Part shown: positions 34,093 to 43,012 of the stretch, piece by piece
Layout of the letters: each line of letters starts with the position of its first letter
How positions within the stretch are numbered: position 1 is the stretch's first letter
Origin: Pontibacter liquoris
Lineage (GTDB): Bacteria > Bacteroidota > Bacteroidia > Cytophagales > Hymenobacteraceae
Reading direction: 5' to 3'
DNA: 64,000 bases
Assembly: GCF_022758235.1 (NCBI RefSeq)
Contig: NZ_JALEBG010000001.1
Location: forward strand, 1,612,001-1,676,000
Made by a program: the position numbers and the translations under genes
Notes under the pieces: generated by a model
Seen by the model: the letters and a program-made list of their open reading frames with translations, nothing else
Told to the model about the DNA's origin: nothing
Database searches by the model: none

Positions 34093-34724
34093 CGAATTCT
34101 CGGGTTTGATTGGCGTTTATACGAGTACTGCCCTGCTGTAGCATTGCCAGACTACAAGTATGATTTACGGTACGTCTACAGGTTCTTAACCGATTACGTA
34201 CGGATCGGGTTACATGCCATACCAGGTAGGTGGGTAATTGGCTATTGAGCTGCGCATAGTACCTGGCCGGTAGCGGAGCCTCCGGAAGTATAAGCACCTT
34301 TTCATCAGCAGAAACAGGAAGCCTGATAATCGGCCTGGAAGTATAAAAGGCGGAAAGGGCAAATCAGAAAGTTTCCGGCAAAAAATAGCTTACACCTCAC
34401 TTGTGCCTTTTCCTGCATACTCGTGGTGTAAGCTATTACGAACGTTGCTTTAACTACCCGCGCACAAACCAGATGGCCCGGCGTAGTTAGCTAAAATGTA
34501 TTTCGAATGGACTGCAGCAGATGCCTGCCGCTTCTTTAATGTACGCGCCCGCGAAGGTACGGTTCCTGTTTACCCCTGAAATAAAAGCAGAACTTTTGCA
34601 GATGGGTAAATATTCTGTTTTCCAGTCATTTAAGTTATCCTATCTAACTATATACCTTAATATATCAAATATGGCTTGGCTTCCGTATCAAAGGCAGGAC
34701 GTTCATTATAAACTAAAATAAAAC
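34093..34724. other. 632-bp intergenic region with one long inverted repeat
   Basis: No coding frame here looks real; the longest (34521-34721) has unlikely composition. The region has two AAGTATA words (about 34285 and 34339) and a 13-bp perfect inverted repeat at 34384-34396 and 34425-34437. It becomes very AT-rich just before the lipoprotein gene, where that gene's promoter is expected, but no exact TAnnTTTG was found. Confidence 0.6.
34384..34437. repeat. 13-bp perfect inverted repeat with 28-base loop
   Basis: AATAGCTTACACC and GGTGTAAGCTATT pair exactly. There is no T-run and no adjacent gene end within 280 bp, so it does not look like a terminator. Confidence 0.8.
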
Positions 34725-35336
34725 ATGAAAAAGCAATTAAACCTATGCCTGTGTATGCTGCTAACCTTGGCTATGCTGGCCGGATGTTCCACCACGAAAG
34801 AAGCCGAGAACGATGTACAGGATGAACTGGGAGACTTCCGGAACTGGGTCAATACCACTACCGGTTCTGTAGCCGACAAAACCGAGGAAGACTGGCAGCA
34901 GGCCAAAGAAGATTTTAAAATGCGTACCCAGGAACTGGACCAGAAGCAGGAACACTTTTCGGGTGAAGTGAAGCAGGATTACCAGCACCTGAAGCAGCAG
35001 TTTACCGAAGCCGATGAAATGTACCAGAGCAGCCACATGGAAGCCCAGAAAGTAGAATGGCAGCGCAACCTGCTCGGTACCTATGCCGATCTTTCCACCA
35101 TCAACGAAACCAATGTGCGCGAAGCCTATATCACCTTTATGGATAACGTGCGCGAGCAGCGCAAAAACTGGACGGACAAAGAATGGGAAATGGCTAAAGT
35201 CGTGCTCAACTCGCTCGACGAACGCAGAAAAGCCATCACTGCTGACATTCCGACCGATAGCCAAATAAAGATCAAGGCACTGCAGATGGAATTCCATACC
35301 CTGGAAACCGGCGCTGATGCAAGCGATAACGATTAA
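34725..35336 (+). CDS. Lipoprotein of unknown function, helical
   Basis: The 203-residue product has a lipoprotein signal peptide (MLLTLAMLAGCST, Cys about residue 22). A long charged, Gln/Glu/Lys-rich helical body follows (WQQAKEDFKMRTQELDQKQEHF, read in pieces; DYQHLKQQFTEADEMYQ), which may be a coiled coil. No catalytic motif is seen. It probably sits on the periplasmic face of a membrane. Its end overlaps the convergent DUF429-like gene by 4 bp. Confidence 0.78.
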   Translation: MKKQLNLCLCMLLTLAMLAGCSTTKEAENDVQDELGDFRNWVNTTTGSVADKTEEDWQQAKEDFKMRTQELDQKQEHFSGEVKQDYQHLKQQFTEADEMYQSSHMEAQKVEWQRNLLGTYADLSTINETNVREAYITFMDNVREQRKNWTDKEWEMAKVVLNSLDERRKAITADIPTDSQIKIKALQMEFHTLETGADASDND

Positions 35337-35932
35337 ACGATGATGCGCCCTTCGGTAGCCTCGCCGTACAGGACCGCCTGCCTTTGCAGGTGGCGGTAGC
35401 CGCTGTACCAGGCCAGCAGGCTGTCGAACTGGTGCCAGTTGCGAACAGGCTCCTTTAAAGGAAAAGGCAACAGCTGCTGCAGTGCTTCGGAAAAGGCTGG
35501 AAGTGCTGCAGCAGTTGTTTTATACCCTTGCAGGTCGGGGAAAAGCAGCCGCACCAACTGGCGCGGGTAGGTTTCGAGCACCGCAATTCCGTGAGGTGCC
35601 AGTTCAGCCCGGAGCTTCATGGCACGGGCCGTTAACCCGCCAAGAAACATCGGCGACATGCCCTGCACTTCCTTGTCGGCAGCACGGTAAAAGAAATCAG
35701 CTGCCGACGCGCCTGTACCCTGTACATAAACGGCTGGTAAGGTGAGCGGGGCATCTATAAAGAGCACCCTGGCGCTCAGGCGGCGCACCAGTTCCAGTAT
35801 AAACGCATCGGCATCCTGCCCGCTTTCACTTTGCCACACCTGCACCTGCTGCCCGTTAACGGCAGCCAGGGCTGTCGTGCCGGCCAGCCTGGCACCAAAA
35901 TCAATCCCAACGTGGAATGGTAGTTCTGTCAT
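35333..35932 (-). CDS. DUF429-like predicted RNase H-fold nuclease
   Basis: The 199-residue protein starts with FHVGIDFGARLAGTTALAA, the first strand of an RNase H-like fold with an Asp. RVLFIDAPLTLP follows with the second acidic strand, then FLGGLTARAMKLR, ETYPRQLVRLLFP, and a terminal FDSLLAWYSGYRHL with an acidic residue. These are the features of the DUF429 family, predicted but not well shown to be nucleases. It overlaps the lipoprotein gene by 4 bp at the 3' end. Confidence 0.75.
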   Translation of the reverse strand: MTELPFHVGIDFGARLAGTTALAAVNGQQVQVWQSESGQDADAFILELVRRLSARVLFIDAPLTLPAVYVQGTGASAADFFYRAADKEVQGMSPMFLGGLTARAMKLRAELAPHGIAVLETYPRQLVRLLFPDLQGYKTTAAALPAFSEALQQLLPFPLKEPVRNWHQFDSLLAWYSGYRHLQRQAVLYGEATEGRIIV

Positions 35933-36134
35933 AAAACGGTTCAGTCATGGGGTATTCCTGGTGATTTCTATTTACTCGCTGCTGTCGGGTTGCTGCTCCT
36001 GGCTTGTTACATATTTGATTTTATTGTGGCAGACAAACGGCTTGCCTCAGGGGCTTAGCTGGTTATACTTTGTTTTTGGGCCCTGGTTCTGCTACTTTTA
36101 TACTTCCTTTCAAAACAAAAGGAAAGGGTGAATC

Positions 36135-37043
36135 ATGCAACATACTACACCAGAAGCCAGACCGGAATTATACTTGGTCCGGGCGTTTACCCAGACAGCA
36201 GCAGGCGGCAATGCCGCCGGGGTCGTGCTCCATGCCGATACTTTGGAGCAGGCACAAAAGCAGCAGATAGCTGCCAACCTGGGCTTGTCCGAAACTGCCT
36301 TTGCTTCAAAATCAATGGTAGGCGATGTGAAAGTGGAGTTCTTTACGCCGAACCGCCAGATACCGCATTGTGGCCATGCCACAGTGGCTACCTTTGGCTT
36401 GCTGTTGCAAAAAGGGCTGGTGCAGGAACCCGGCGCTATAAAAGAATCGATTGAAGGAATAAGAGAGATAAGTCTGATACATAACAAAGTATACCAGCAG
36501 CAGATGGCTCCTAAGTATACGTTCCTGTCAGCGCTGGAGGTTAGCACGCAGGAGGTAGCTGCTTCCCTGAATCTGCCTGCTGGCTATACTTTTTTATCGG
36601 AGCCCGTGGTGGCAAATACCGGTGTGAACTTTCTGTTGCTGCAACTTCCGGGCACAGCCGAACTGCAGGCGCTGCAACCCGACCAGGAACGTATAGCAGC
36701 TATTTCGCGGGAGCTGGACCTGGTTGGCTATTATGTGTTCACCACCGGGGCGGATGGGGCCGATGCCACTACGCGCATGTTTGCTCCCAGCTACGGCATC
36801 CCTGAAGAATCTGCTACCGGCATGGCTGCCGGACCGCTGGCCTGCCATCTGCATGATCATCTGGGGTATAACAAGGAAAGCTTTAACATACTACAGGGCT
36901 ACCTGATGCAGCCTCCGTCGCCGAGCCAGCTGGAAGTGCAGCTGCAAACCAACGGCGAAGGCCACATAACAGGATTAAAGGCAGGAGGCGCGGCAATTAT
37001 CGTACAGCAATTGCCGCTGCAGGTGCCGACGTCTCAGGCTTAA
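36135..37043 (+). CDS. PhzF family isomerase/epimerase
   Basis: The 302-residue protein has the PhzF two-domain fold signature: LVRAFTQTAAGGNAAGVVL, the general-base Glu in LGLSETAF, FFTPNRQIPHCGHATVATFGLL, and the second-half RMFAPSYGIPEESATGMAAGPLACHL. Phenazine genes are absent, so it is probably a general PhzF-like isomerase of unknown substrate. Its last 47 bp overlap the end of the convergent deacetylase gene. Confidence 0.87.
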   Translation: MQHTTPEARPELYLVRAFTQTAAGGNAAGVVLHADTLEQAQKQQIAANLGLSETAFASKSMVGDVKVEFFTPNRQIPHCGHATVATFGLLLQKGLVQEPGAIKESIEGIREISLIHNKVYQQQMAPKYTFLSALEVSTQEVAASLNLPAGYTFLSEPVVANTGVNFLLLQLPGTAELQALQPDQERIAAISRELDLVGYYVFTTGADGADATTRMFAPSYGIPEESATGMAAGPLACHLHDHLGYNKESFNILQGYLMQPPSPSQLEVQLQTNGEGHITGLKAGGAAIIVQQLPLQVPTSQA

Positions 37044-37932
37044 AGCTGCCCACCATACTTTTGTGCAGGGTGCCGGCGCTCCAGTAGCCGCTGGCTATAA
37101 TGCGGCGGATGGTATAGAGGGGTTCCTGTTCATCGCGGTGTGTGGCCAGCTGAAAGGCTGCTGTCATACCACGTTGCTTCAGTTCCGGAATGGCCTGTTC
37201 GTTCCATAATCCGAAGGGATACGCAAAGTATTTGATGGGCTTTCCGGTGATCTCCTCCAATTGCCTGGTGGGTTTCTCTATTTGCGTGAGCCAATCCGTG
37301 CCTTCATACTTCTTCACGTTGTGGTGATCCCAGGTATGGGAACCGATTTCATGGCCTTTGTCCGAGAGTTCTTTTACCTGCGCCCGCGTCATATAGCGCG
37401 GCCTTCCCAGCGAAACCGTCATCACAAAAAAGACCCCTTTGTAGCCATACTTCTCCAGCACTGGCAGGGCCGTGGTATACTGGTCCAGCACAGTATCGTC
37501 GAAGGTGAGCATCACGGGCTTGGGAGGCAGCGGCCGGCCATTGTTCAGGTAGTCCAGCAGCTGGTCTGGTAGGATGGTCTGGTAGCCGCTGTCGGCCAGC
37601 ATTTTGATCTGCTCTTCAAACCGCGCCACCGGCACAATGTAATCTTTGGCTTGCTTGGAGTCTGAGGAGCGCCAGTCCCGGATCTGGTGGTAGCACAAAA
37701 TGGGCACCTGCTGCCGGGCAAGTATGGTAGCGGCATCGGCCGGCATTCCGGTTTCGGCCGTTAAGGTCGCCTGGGTCGGAGATGCGGTTTCTGTTTGGGC
37801 CTGGGGCGCAGTGGCATTGTGGCGAACTACAACATCGGCTGGTAAGGCAATCGTTTTCGTGTTTTCACAGGCAAAAAGCGCAACGGCACATAGGCCGAGC
37901 GCAGGAATCGTTAAGCGTAAGCGGGGAAGCAT
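36997..37932 (-). CDS. Polysaccharide deacetylase family lipoprotein
   Basis: The 311-residue product has a lipoprotein-like signal (ALGLCAVALFACEN, Cys about residue 22). A low-complexity Ala/Thr/Gln linker follows, then a NodB domain: VPILCYHQIRDW, LTFDDTVLDQYTTALPVLEKYGYKGVFF, and the zinc-binding HEIGSHTWDHHN. It removes N-acetyl groups from an amino-sugar polymer at the cell surface (family role). The usual TFDDG is TFDDT here, keeping both Asp residues. The last 47 bp are shared antisense with phzF. Confidence 0.85.
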   Translation of the reverse strand: MLPRLRLTIPALGLCAVALFACENTKTIALPADVVVRHNATAPQAQTETASPTQATLTAETGMPADAATILARQQVPILCYHQIRDWRSSDSKQAKDYIVPVARFEEQIKMLADSGYQTILPDQLLDYLNNGRPLPPKPVMLTFDDTVLDQYTTALPVLEKYGYKGVFFVMTVSLGRPRYMTRAQVKELSDKGHEIGSHTWDHHNVKKYEGTDWLTQIEKPTRQLEEITGKPIKYFAYPFGLWNEQAIPELKQRGMTAAFQLATHRDEQEPLYTIRRIIASGYWSAGTLHKSMVGSFKPETSAPAAAIAVR

Positions 37933-38180
37933 AAGGGTTCGGTTTATTTGCCCTCAAAGTACAAATTATCCGGTTGATTGTATGCCCCAGACAAGGCTTT
38001 TGCTTTTTTTATTTTCTGAAGGAAAATGCGCTCTGAATGATTTTGTGACACATTTTGAAAATAAAAAGACACTTATACCTGTGGGAAATCATCAGACCTG
38101 CCAGTTCTTCAGATATAGTTATAATTTAAGTTTTATACTACAATATGCTGATAAAAAGAAGTCTGGCAGCACGGCAGGCA

Positions 38181-39380
38181 TCAGGATTGATACCTGCCGG
38201 TGATGTTCTCGAGGTACTTCTGGCCCGAGCCTGTGTTGAGCAGCAGAATACGGTCGGAGGAGTGCAGGTAACCAGTATCTTTCAGGTGGCAGGCAGCCAT
38301 CCAGAGCGCGGCGCCTTCCGGGGCAACAAACAAGCCTTCGTGGCGGCTTAGCTCCCGGAGGCCGGTCAACATTTGCTCGTCGCTTATACTTAACGCCGTT
38401 CCACCGGATTCGCGCAACACCTGCAGCATCATTGGCTCACCTATCGGGCGCGGCACCGCCAGGCCGTTGGCAATGGTCGGCTTGCCGACATACTGCTGCG
38501 CGTTAGGTTGTAGCCCCAGGAAAGTATCTACTAGGGGCTGGCAGTTGGCCGCCTGCACCGCAATCATGCGGGGCAGTTCTGTGTCGGCCGGGAGCCAGCC
38601 AAGCGCCAGCATCTCCTGAAAAGCTTTCCAGATACCGATCAAGCCTGTGCCGCCGCCAGCGGGGTAAAGGATGATCTCGGGCAAGGTCCAGTTGAGCTGT
38701 TCGGCAATCTCAAAGCCCATCGTTTTCTTTCCTTCCAGCCGGTAGGGTTCCTTTAAGGTAGATGCATCAAGTAGCTGATTGTCAGCGTTGATTTCCTTTG
38801 CTTTGGCAGAGCAATCTGTGATCAGGCCATCTACCAGTACCACGTCAGCGCCGTACCAGTAGCATTCCTCCTGAAAGGCCTTTGGGGTATGGCGCGGCAT
38901 CACGACCACCGCCCGCATGTCGGCTTTGGCACAGTAAGCGGCCATGGCTACACCGGCATTTCCGGCGGTTGGAATAATGCAGCCTTCTACTCCTAATTCT
39001 TTTGCCTTGGAAATAGCCATGCTCAGGCCACGCGCTTTAAACGAGCCGGTGGGATTCTGGCCTTCGTCTTTCAGCTGCAGGTGATCAAAGCCATACTTAC
39101 TGCCTAGGTTGGCAAGCTTAAGGATGGGTGTAAAGCCTTCACCAAGGCTCACGATGTTTTCATCTGCCAGCACCGGTAGCAGCTCGCGGTAGCGCCACAT
39201 GGTAGCCTCCCGGGTTTGTAACTTATCGCGGAAAAGCGGGCGTTTCAGGTCATAGCGGCTTACTAGCGGCAGGTGGCAGCAGGTTGATACCGTTTGAAGT
39301 ATAAAAGGGGTATGTGGGGTGCCGCAGGCAGAACAGATGAGCTTGCTGAGGCGGCTTTTTGTGGTTGTTATTGTTTCCAT
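38181..39380 (-). CDS. thrC: Threonine synthase
   Basis: It converts O-phosphohomoserine to threonine with PLP. The ATG at 39380 gives 399 residues; the frame is open further upstream, but that part looks non-coding. There is a short N-terminal Cys-x-x-Cys motif (CSACGTPH). YRELLPVLADENIVSLGEGFTPI, the PLP lysine in QNPTGSFKARGLS, TAGNAGVAMAAYCA and the glycine loop YPAGGGTGLIG follow, as in the long archaeal/plant-type ThrC. No other thr genes are nearby, so it is a lone copy. Confidence 0.92.
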   Translation of the reverse strand: METITTTKSRLSKLICSACGTPHTPFILQTVSTCCHLPLVSRYDLKRPLFRDKLQTREATMWRYRELLPVLADENIVSLGEGFTPILKLANLGSKYGFDHLQLKDEGQNPTGSFKARGLSMAISKAKELGVEGCIIPTAGNAGVAMAAYCAKADMRAVVVMPRHTPKAFQEECYWYGADVVLVDGLITDCSAKAKEINADNQLLDASTLKEPYRLEGKKTMGFEIAEQLNWTLPEIILYPAGGGTGLIGIWKAFQEMLALGWLPADTELPRMIAVQAANCQPLVDTFLGLQPNAQQYVGKPTIANGLAVPRPIGEPMMLQVLRESGGTALSISDEQMLTGLRELSRHEGLFVAPEGAALWMAACHLKDTGYLHSSDRILLLNTGSGQKYLENITGRYQS

Positions 39381-39558
39381 GGTATTCCTAATTCTACGTG
39401 AAATAGGGCATAGGCTATGAGGAAACAAAATGGATATTCGGAATAGGCTATGAGGATATGGAATAATGCATAGTTTATATACTACTTCTGATTTACCGGA
39501 TTTGGCTTAGTTTCCATACTTTCATTTGTTATAAAAGAGGAGAAGGTCAGAGGCTAAA

Positions 39559-39711
39559 ATGAATTCGCTGAATCTAATCCACCTGTACCAGGAAAATGGT
39601 CTAAAGCTTGAGCAGTTATGCGACAACTTAAATGAGTTAGGATATAGATATAAGACGCCTCGCGAAGACTTACCGAACAGGCAGTATAGCGATGTTGCTG
39701 AAAGGAGTTGA
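39559..39711 (+). CDS. Possible 50-residue protein or gene fragment
   Basis: The frame starts ATG at 39559 and stops at 39711. It encodes MNSLNLIHLYQENGLKLEQ, then a helical stretch LCDNLNELGYRYKTPRE and a short polar tail. The spacing resembles a helix-turn-helix start (I..L...NGLKLEQLCDNLNELGYR), as seen in recombinase or small regulator tails. A strong terminator follows 5 bp later, which supports transcription through it. It lies in the AT-rich island with the TIR gene. It may be a remnant of a mobile gene; confidence is low. Confidence 0.4.
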   Translation: MNSLNLIHLYQENGLKLEQLCDNLNELGYRYKTPREDLPNRQYSDVAERS

Positions 39712-39715
39712 AAAA

Positions 39716-39744
39716 AGAAAGGAGACCGTTTAGGTCTCCTTTCT
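39716..39744. terminator. Terminator at the TIR gene end
   Basis: A perfect 12-bp stem (39716-39727 with 39733-39744) has a 5-base loop, between the small plus-strand frame and the TIR gene on the minus strand. Confidence 0.9.
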
Positions 39745-39748
39745 TCAT

Positions 39749-40960
39749 TTAGCGCTTTAACGTTCTACCCGTCACTCTGACTGGTTGCTTCGGCTTTGTT
39801 ATCAGTTTCTTAAGGGCTTCAATTTCTTCTGTGTATGTAGACGAAGGTTCTAATTCCAAGCTCAGTATTTTCGCTAAGTCCTCTATCAACCTCTGTATTT
39901 GTGCCGCATTAGTGGCACTCAGTGCATTAATTCCTGTTAGTGGAGGATTCAATAACGATGTGCCAGCAGGATCACAAATTATTGGTAACATTGGTAGCTT
40001 TGAACCCCATCTCGCCCCCAATTCAAAAGTTACATAATTAGAATCTACACTATTGCTGGTTATTACCGCAATAAAAGCTTTTGATTTAAAGATTTCCTCC
40101 CGTAGTGATTCGTCAGTATCTACTCCGGCAGATAACCTGTATTCATTAAGGCTTGTACACCTTATACTTTTAGACCTTATATGGAGTGCCTTCCTAATAA
40201 CATTTACAAGTGCTTTAGTGACTTCTGCGTCTTTGCTACTATGGCTAATGAAAATATCCATTGTAAAATGTTGTTCTGAGTTTGGGGTAGTTGTGGGTAT
40301 AACCATCATTCGGTCTTTATTTAGATGTCCATAATCTCCTTCTATATAATTTCGGGTAACATCTTCCCCACCTACTTCTAGAACTCTTGGCTCAAGATAC
40401 ATTTTACCATAGAAGTCTACGGTATACTTCATTTTATCATAAGAAAATTCAATAAACTTTTTTGAGGTTTTTAAATCTTTAAACTTAAAAATCTTTATTT
40501 TCAAAAGGTTTTTTAACAAAAATCTTTCTCCATTGATAAATAAGTCAGCTTTACCATAGTTATAAGCATCTATAATCAAGTCTAATTCACCTTGATCAAT
40601 GTGTAAAATGTTATAGCATCTACTGTCATTTTCAATATATAAATTAAATATATTCATCTGATGATCTTTGCTATTTCCTGAATTAAGGATTTGCTGTTCA
40701 GCCTGAAACCCTCCACGACCTATAAGTAGCTTAGCTTTGCCTTTACTAGTAAGTATAAGGGTTGTACCTTCTCTAGAAGTGGAGTCTTCTAAATTCATTA
40801 TTAGTTCTCTATTTTCTAAAGCTTCAGCTATTTCCTCAGCAAGCCCATCATTGCCATCACAGATTGTTATAGCTTCTGCCAATTGGAGTTGGCCATTAGC
40901 AGATTTGTAGATGTGAGAGAGTACTCTGTCATAATACTTTACGTCTTCGGCTTTTATCAT
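39749..40960 (-). CDS. TIR-domain protein with N-terminal winged-helix-like domain; candidate defence effector
   Basis: I chose the ATG at 40960 (MIKAEDVKYY, 403 residues); a TTG lies three codons upstream. Residues about 10-80 look like a winged helix (VLSHIYKSANGQLQLAEA, then LTSKGKAKLL). Residues about 95-225 are an unrecognised domain rich in beta strands. Residues about 234-370 are a bacterial TIR domain: MDIFISHSSKDAEVTKAL, LREEIFKSKAFIAVITSNS, and NYVTFELGARWG with the probable catalytic Glu 313. Bacterial TIR domains often cleave NAD+ or make signalling nucleotides during anti-phage defence. The gene is AT-rich against its neighbours, suggesting transfer. The TIR is C-terminal, and no partner gene is obvious. 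Confidence 0.82.
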   Translation of the reverse strand: MIKAEDVKYYDRVLSHIYKSANGQLQLAEAITICDGNDGLAEEIAEALENRELIMNLEDSTSREGTTLILTSKGKAKLLIGRGGFQAEQQILNSGNSKDHQMNIFNLYIENDSRCYNILHIDQGELDLIIDAYNYGKADLFINGERFLLKNLLKIKIFKFKDLKTSKKFIEFSYDKMKYTVDFYGKMYLEPRVLEVGGEDVTRNYIEGDYGHLNKDRMMVIPTTTPNSEQHFTMDIFISHSSKDAEVTKALVNVIRKALHIRSKSIRCTSLNEYRLSAGVDTDESLREEIFKSKAFIAVITSNSVDSNYVTFELGARWGSKLPMLPIICDPAGTSLLNPPLTGINALSATNAAQIQRLIEDLAKILSLELEPSSTYTEEIEALKKLITKPKQPVRVTGRTLKR

Positions 40961-41199
40961 AACGTTCAAATTGCAAACACAGGAGTTCTTGGGGACCTAG
41001 GCATCGAGTACATTATAATTTTATTACAATATACTCATATTATGAATGTCCTCTAATCAAGGGTCGCTATTCTTTTTACCTTTTTTATTTTCAGCATAGT
41101 AATTCTTTAGGGGCTTTAACTGATACTGCTTCAGTATCTTATATTTAAGTAGTCCTTTATTTTCTTACAGGAACTTGCTGAATAAATACTCTATAAATT
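40961..41199. other. AT-rich intergenic region upstream of the TIR gene
   Basis: These 239 bp are strongly AT-rich and should contain the TIR promoter on the minus strand. I see TTTG words there but no full TAnnTTTG. Confidence 0.5.
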
Positions 41200-42105
41200 T
41201 TAATCTTTTAGGGAATAACGGCGCTTGGTAAACTGTATAAAATCTTTGTAGGGATAATTGTTCTCGGTGCCTTTGCGCTGGATGAAGTTGAAGGTCCGTT
41301 TCACAGTCAGGTCCTGAATCTTTACTTCGACCAACTCGCCGGATAAAAGCTCTTTGCTCACCGCCTGCCGGGGCAGAAAAGAAAGGCAGGTATCGACCCG
41401 CACAAAATTTTTAAGCGCCTCAGTGCCCCCCAACCGGATTTTAATCGGAAAGTCATGGAGCCGGTGGCCCCGCTTTGCCAAGGCCTCCTCCAGCACTGCC
41501 AGGGTGCCAGAGCCGGACTCGCGGAGCGCCAATGGGATTTCGAGAAGGTCTTTCACTTCCAGTTGTTGCTTTTTCAGCGGGTTTTTGGAGGAGCATACCG
41601 CAATCACTTCGTCTGTGAGAAAGGGCGTATAGGTCACGTTGCTCACTTTGTTGATGCCTTCCACAATTCCCATGTCAATTTCATGGTCCAGCAGGGCTTT
41701 GAGGATGTTCTCGCTGTTGCGGTTCTTGAGTGTGAGCTGTACGTTAGGGTGCAGCTGCAGGTAAGCCGACATGACAGGTGGCAGCACATAAAGCGAGATG
41801 GTGGTGCTGGCCCCTAAGACCATACTTACCTTTGGCGTGAATTGCTCGTTTATGTCGCGCAGGTTGTGGTATAGCTCGTTTTGCAGCTGTTTTACTTCCA
41901 GAATTTTATCATAGAGCAGTTTGCCGGCGGGCGTCAGCGAAATAGAATTGCCCAGCCGTTCAAACAAGCCCGTCTGGTACTGCTCTTCCAGGGCCTTTAC
42001 CTGCTTGCTGATGGCTGACTGGCTGATAAAAAGCGTCTGGCTGGCCTTGGTGAAACTCAGAAGCCGGGCTACTTCCAGAAATACTTCGTGCTTGTGCGAG
42101 AGCAT
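41200..42105 (-). CDS. LysR-family transcriptional regulator
   Basis: The 301-residue protein has the LysR winged HTH at residues about 1-60 (FLEVARLLSFTKASQTLFISQSAISKQVKALEEQ, in pieces) and a type-2 periplasmic-binding effector domain from about 90 (GIVEGINKVSNVTYTPFL, LALRESGSGTLAVLEEAL). RESGSGT is typical of the CbbR/CysB-like branch. It lies between the TIR gene and a VIT1-like transporter, all on the minus strand but with gaps, so its targets are not clear. The first codons (MLSHKHEVFLEVAR) fit the family start. Confidence 0.92.
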   Translation of the reverse strand: MLSHKHEVFLEVARLLSFTKASQTLFISQSAISKQVKALEEQYQTGLFERLGNSISLTPAGKLLYDKILEVKQLQNELYHNLRDINEQFTPKVSMVLGASTTISLYVLPPVMSAYLQLHPNVQLTLKNRNSENILKALLDHEIDMGIVEGINKVSNVTYTPFLTDEVIAVCSSKNPLKKQQLEVKDLLEIPLALRESGSGTLAVLEEALAKRGHRLHDFPIKIRLGGTEALKNFVRVDTCLSFLPRQAVSKELLSGELVEVKIQDLTVKRTFNFIQRKGTENNYPYKDFIQFTKRRYSLKD

Positions 42106-42224
42106 GGGCTAAGGTTTTAAGCTTTAATGCGCCTGATAAGCGGCAACCGGGAGTGAAGTTACAGCAAAGGGGGCAGTTGCCAAAGGTACATGCTTTCAGA
42201 ACAGTTATTTTCCTGGGGAGGTTC

Positions 42225-42923
42225 TTATACCAGGCTGTTAAAGGCCGTTGCCACCAGGAAAGCCGCCGCGGCAGCAGCTACCCCGATCAGGGTTACTTTT
42301 AAAGCGCCAGCCACAGGTGGCTGCCCTGTCATTTTGCTCTTGAAATAGCCAAACATCATCAGGCAAAGGATGGTGAGCCCCGCAGAAATAACAAGGCCCT
42401 GGCGGGGCGTATCGGAGACGACGTATCCCAGCAGTGGGATCAACCCACCGATGGCGTAAGAGGTGCCGATGGTGGCCGCACTGTTGCGGGCCCGTTTCGG
42501 GTGAGGCTCCTCCAGGCCCAGTTCATACTTCATCATAAACTGTACCCAGCGGTCTTTGTCTTTGGCGAGTGCCTCGCTTATAGTATGCTGGGCTTCAGGG
42601 CTTAATCCGTATTCAGCAAAAATTAACTTTACTTCTGCTTTCTCTCTTTCCGGTACCTTTTCTACTTCTTCATACTCCCGTTGCAACTCCGCCTGGTAAT
42701 GCTCCTGTTCTGTTTTTCCGGCCAGGTAACCTCCCAATCCCATCGCAATGCTGCCCGCCACAATCTCGGCTATACCTGCCGTAATAATCACGACATTGCT
42801 GTCTACGGAGCCGCTTAAACCTGCTGCCAAAGCAAACGGAACAGTCAGCCCGTCCGACATGCCGATCACTGCATCCGTGATGAAATCAGAACTGCGGAGG
42901 TGTTCTTCCTGGTGTAAGTGCAT
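42225..42923 (-). CDS. VIT1/CCC1-family metal transporter
   Basis: The 232-residue membrane protein has the family start (RSSDFITDAVIGMSDGLTVPFALAAGLSG) and IAEIVAGSIAMGLGGYLAGKTEQEHY. A charged cytoplasmic metal-binding loop rich in Glu follows (REYEEVEKVPEREKAE), then three hydrophobic segments at the end. VIT1/CCC1 proteins move Fe2+ or Mn2+ out of the cytoplasm. The metal is not predictable. It precedes the LysR gene by 119 bp on the same strand. Confidence 0.9.
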   Translation of the reverse strand: MHLHQEEHLRSSDFITDAVIGMSDGLTVPFALAAGLSGSVDSNVVIITAGIAEIVAGSIAMGLGGYLAGKTEQEHYQAELQREYEEVEKVPEREKAEVKLIFAEYGLSPEAQHTISEALAKDKDRWVQFMMKYELGLEEPHPKRARNSAATIGTSYAIGGLIPLLGYVVSDTPRQGLVISAGLTILCLMMFGYFKSKMTGQPPVAGALKVTLIGVAAAAAAFLVATAFNSLV

Positions 42924-43012
42924 CGTGGGGATGGTTTTATAGGCCCATAGGGTAAACGATAGCGGCGCTCAATATCAAGATACAAACAGGTACAAAACGA
43001 ACGGAAGCAGGT

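Noticed and set aside
34521-34721. 66-codon frame before the lipoprotein gene
   Set aside because: It crosses the likely promoter region and has no similarity signal.
39381-39428. Upstream extension of thrC by 16 residues
   Set aside because: The sequence upstream of METITTTKS is non-conserved and lies in a short repeated intergenic stretch.
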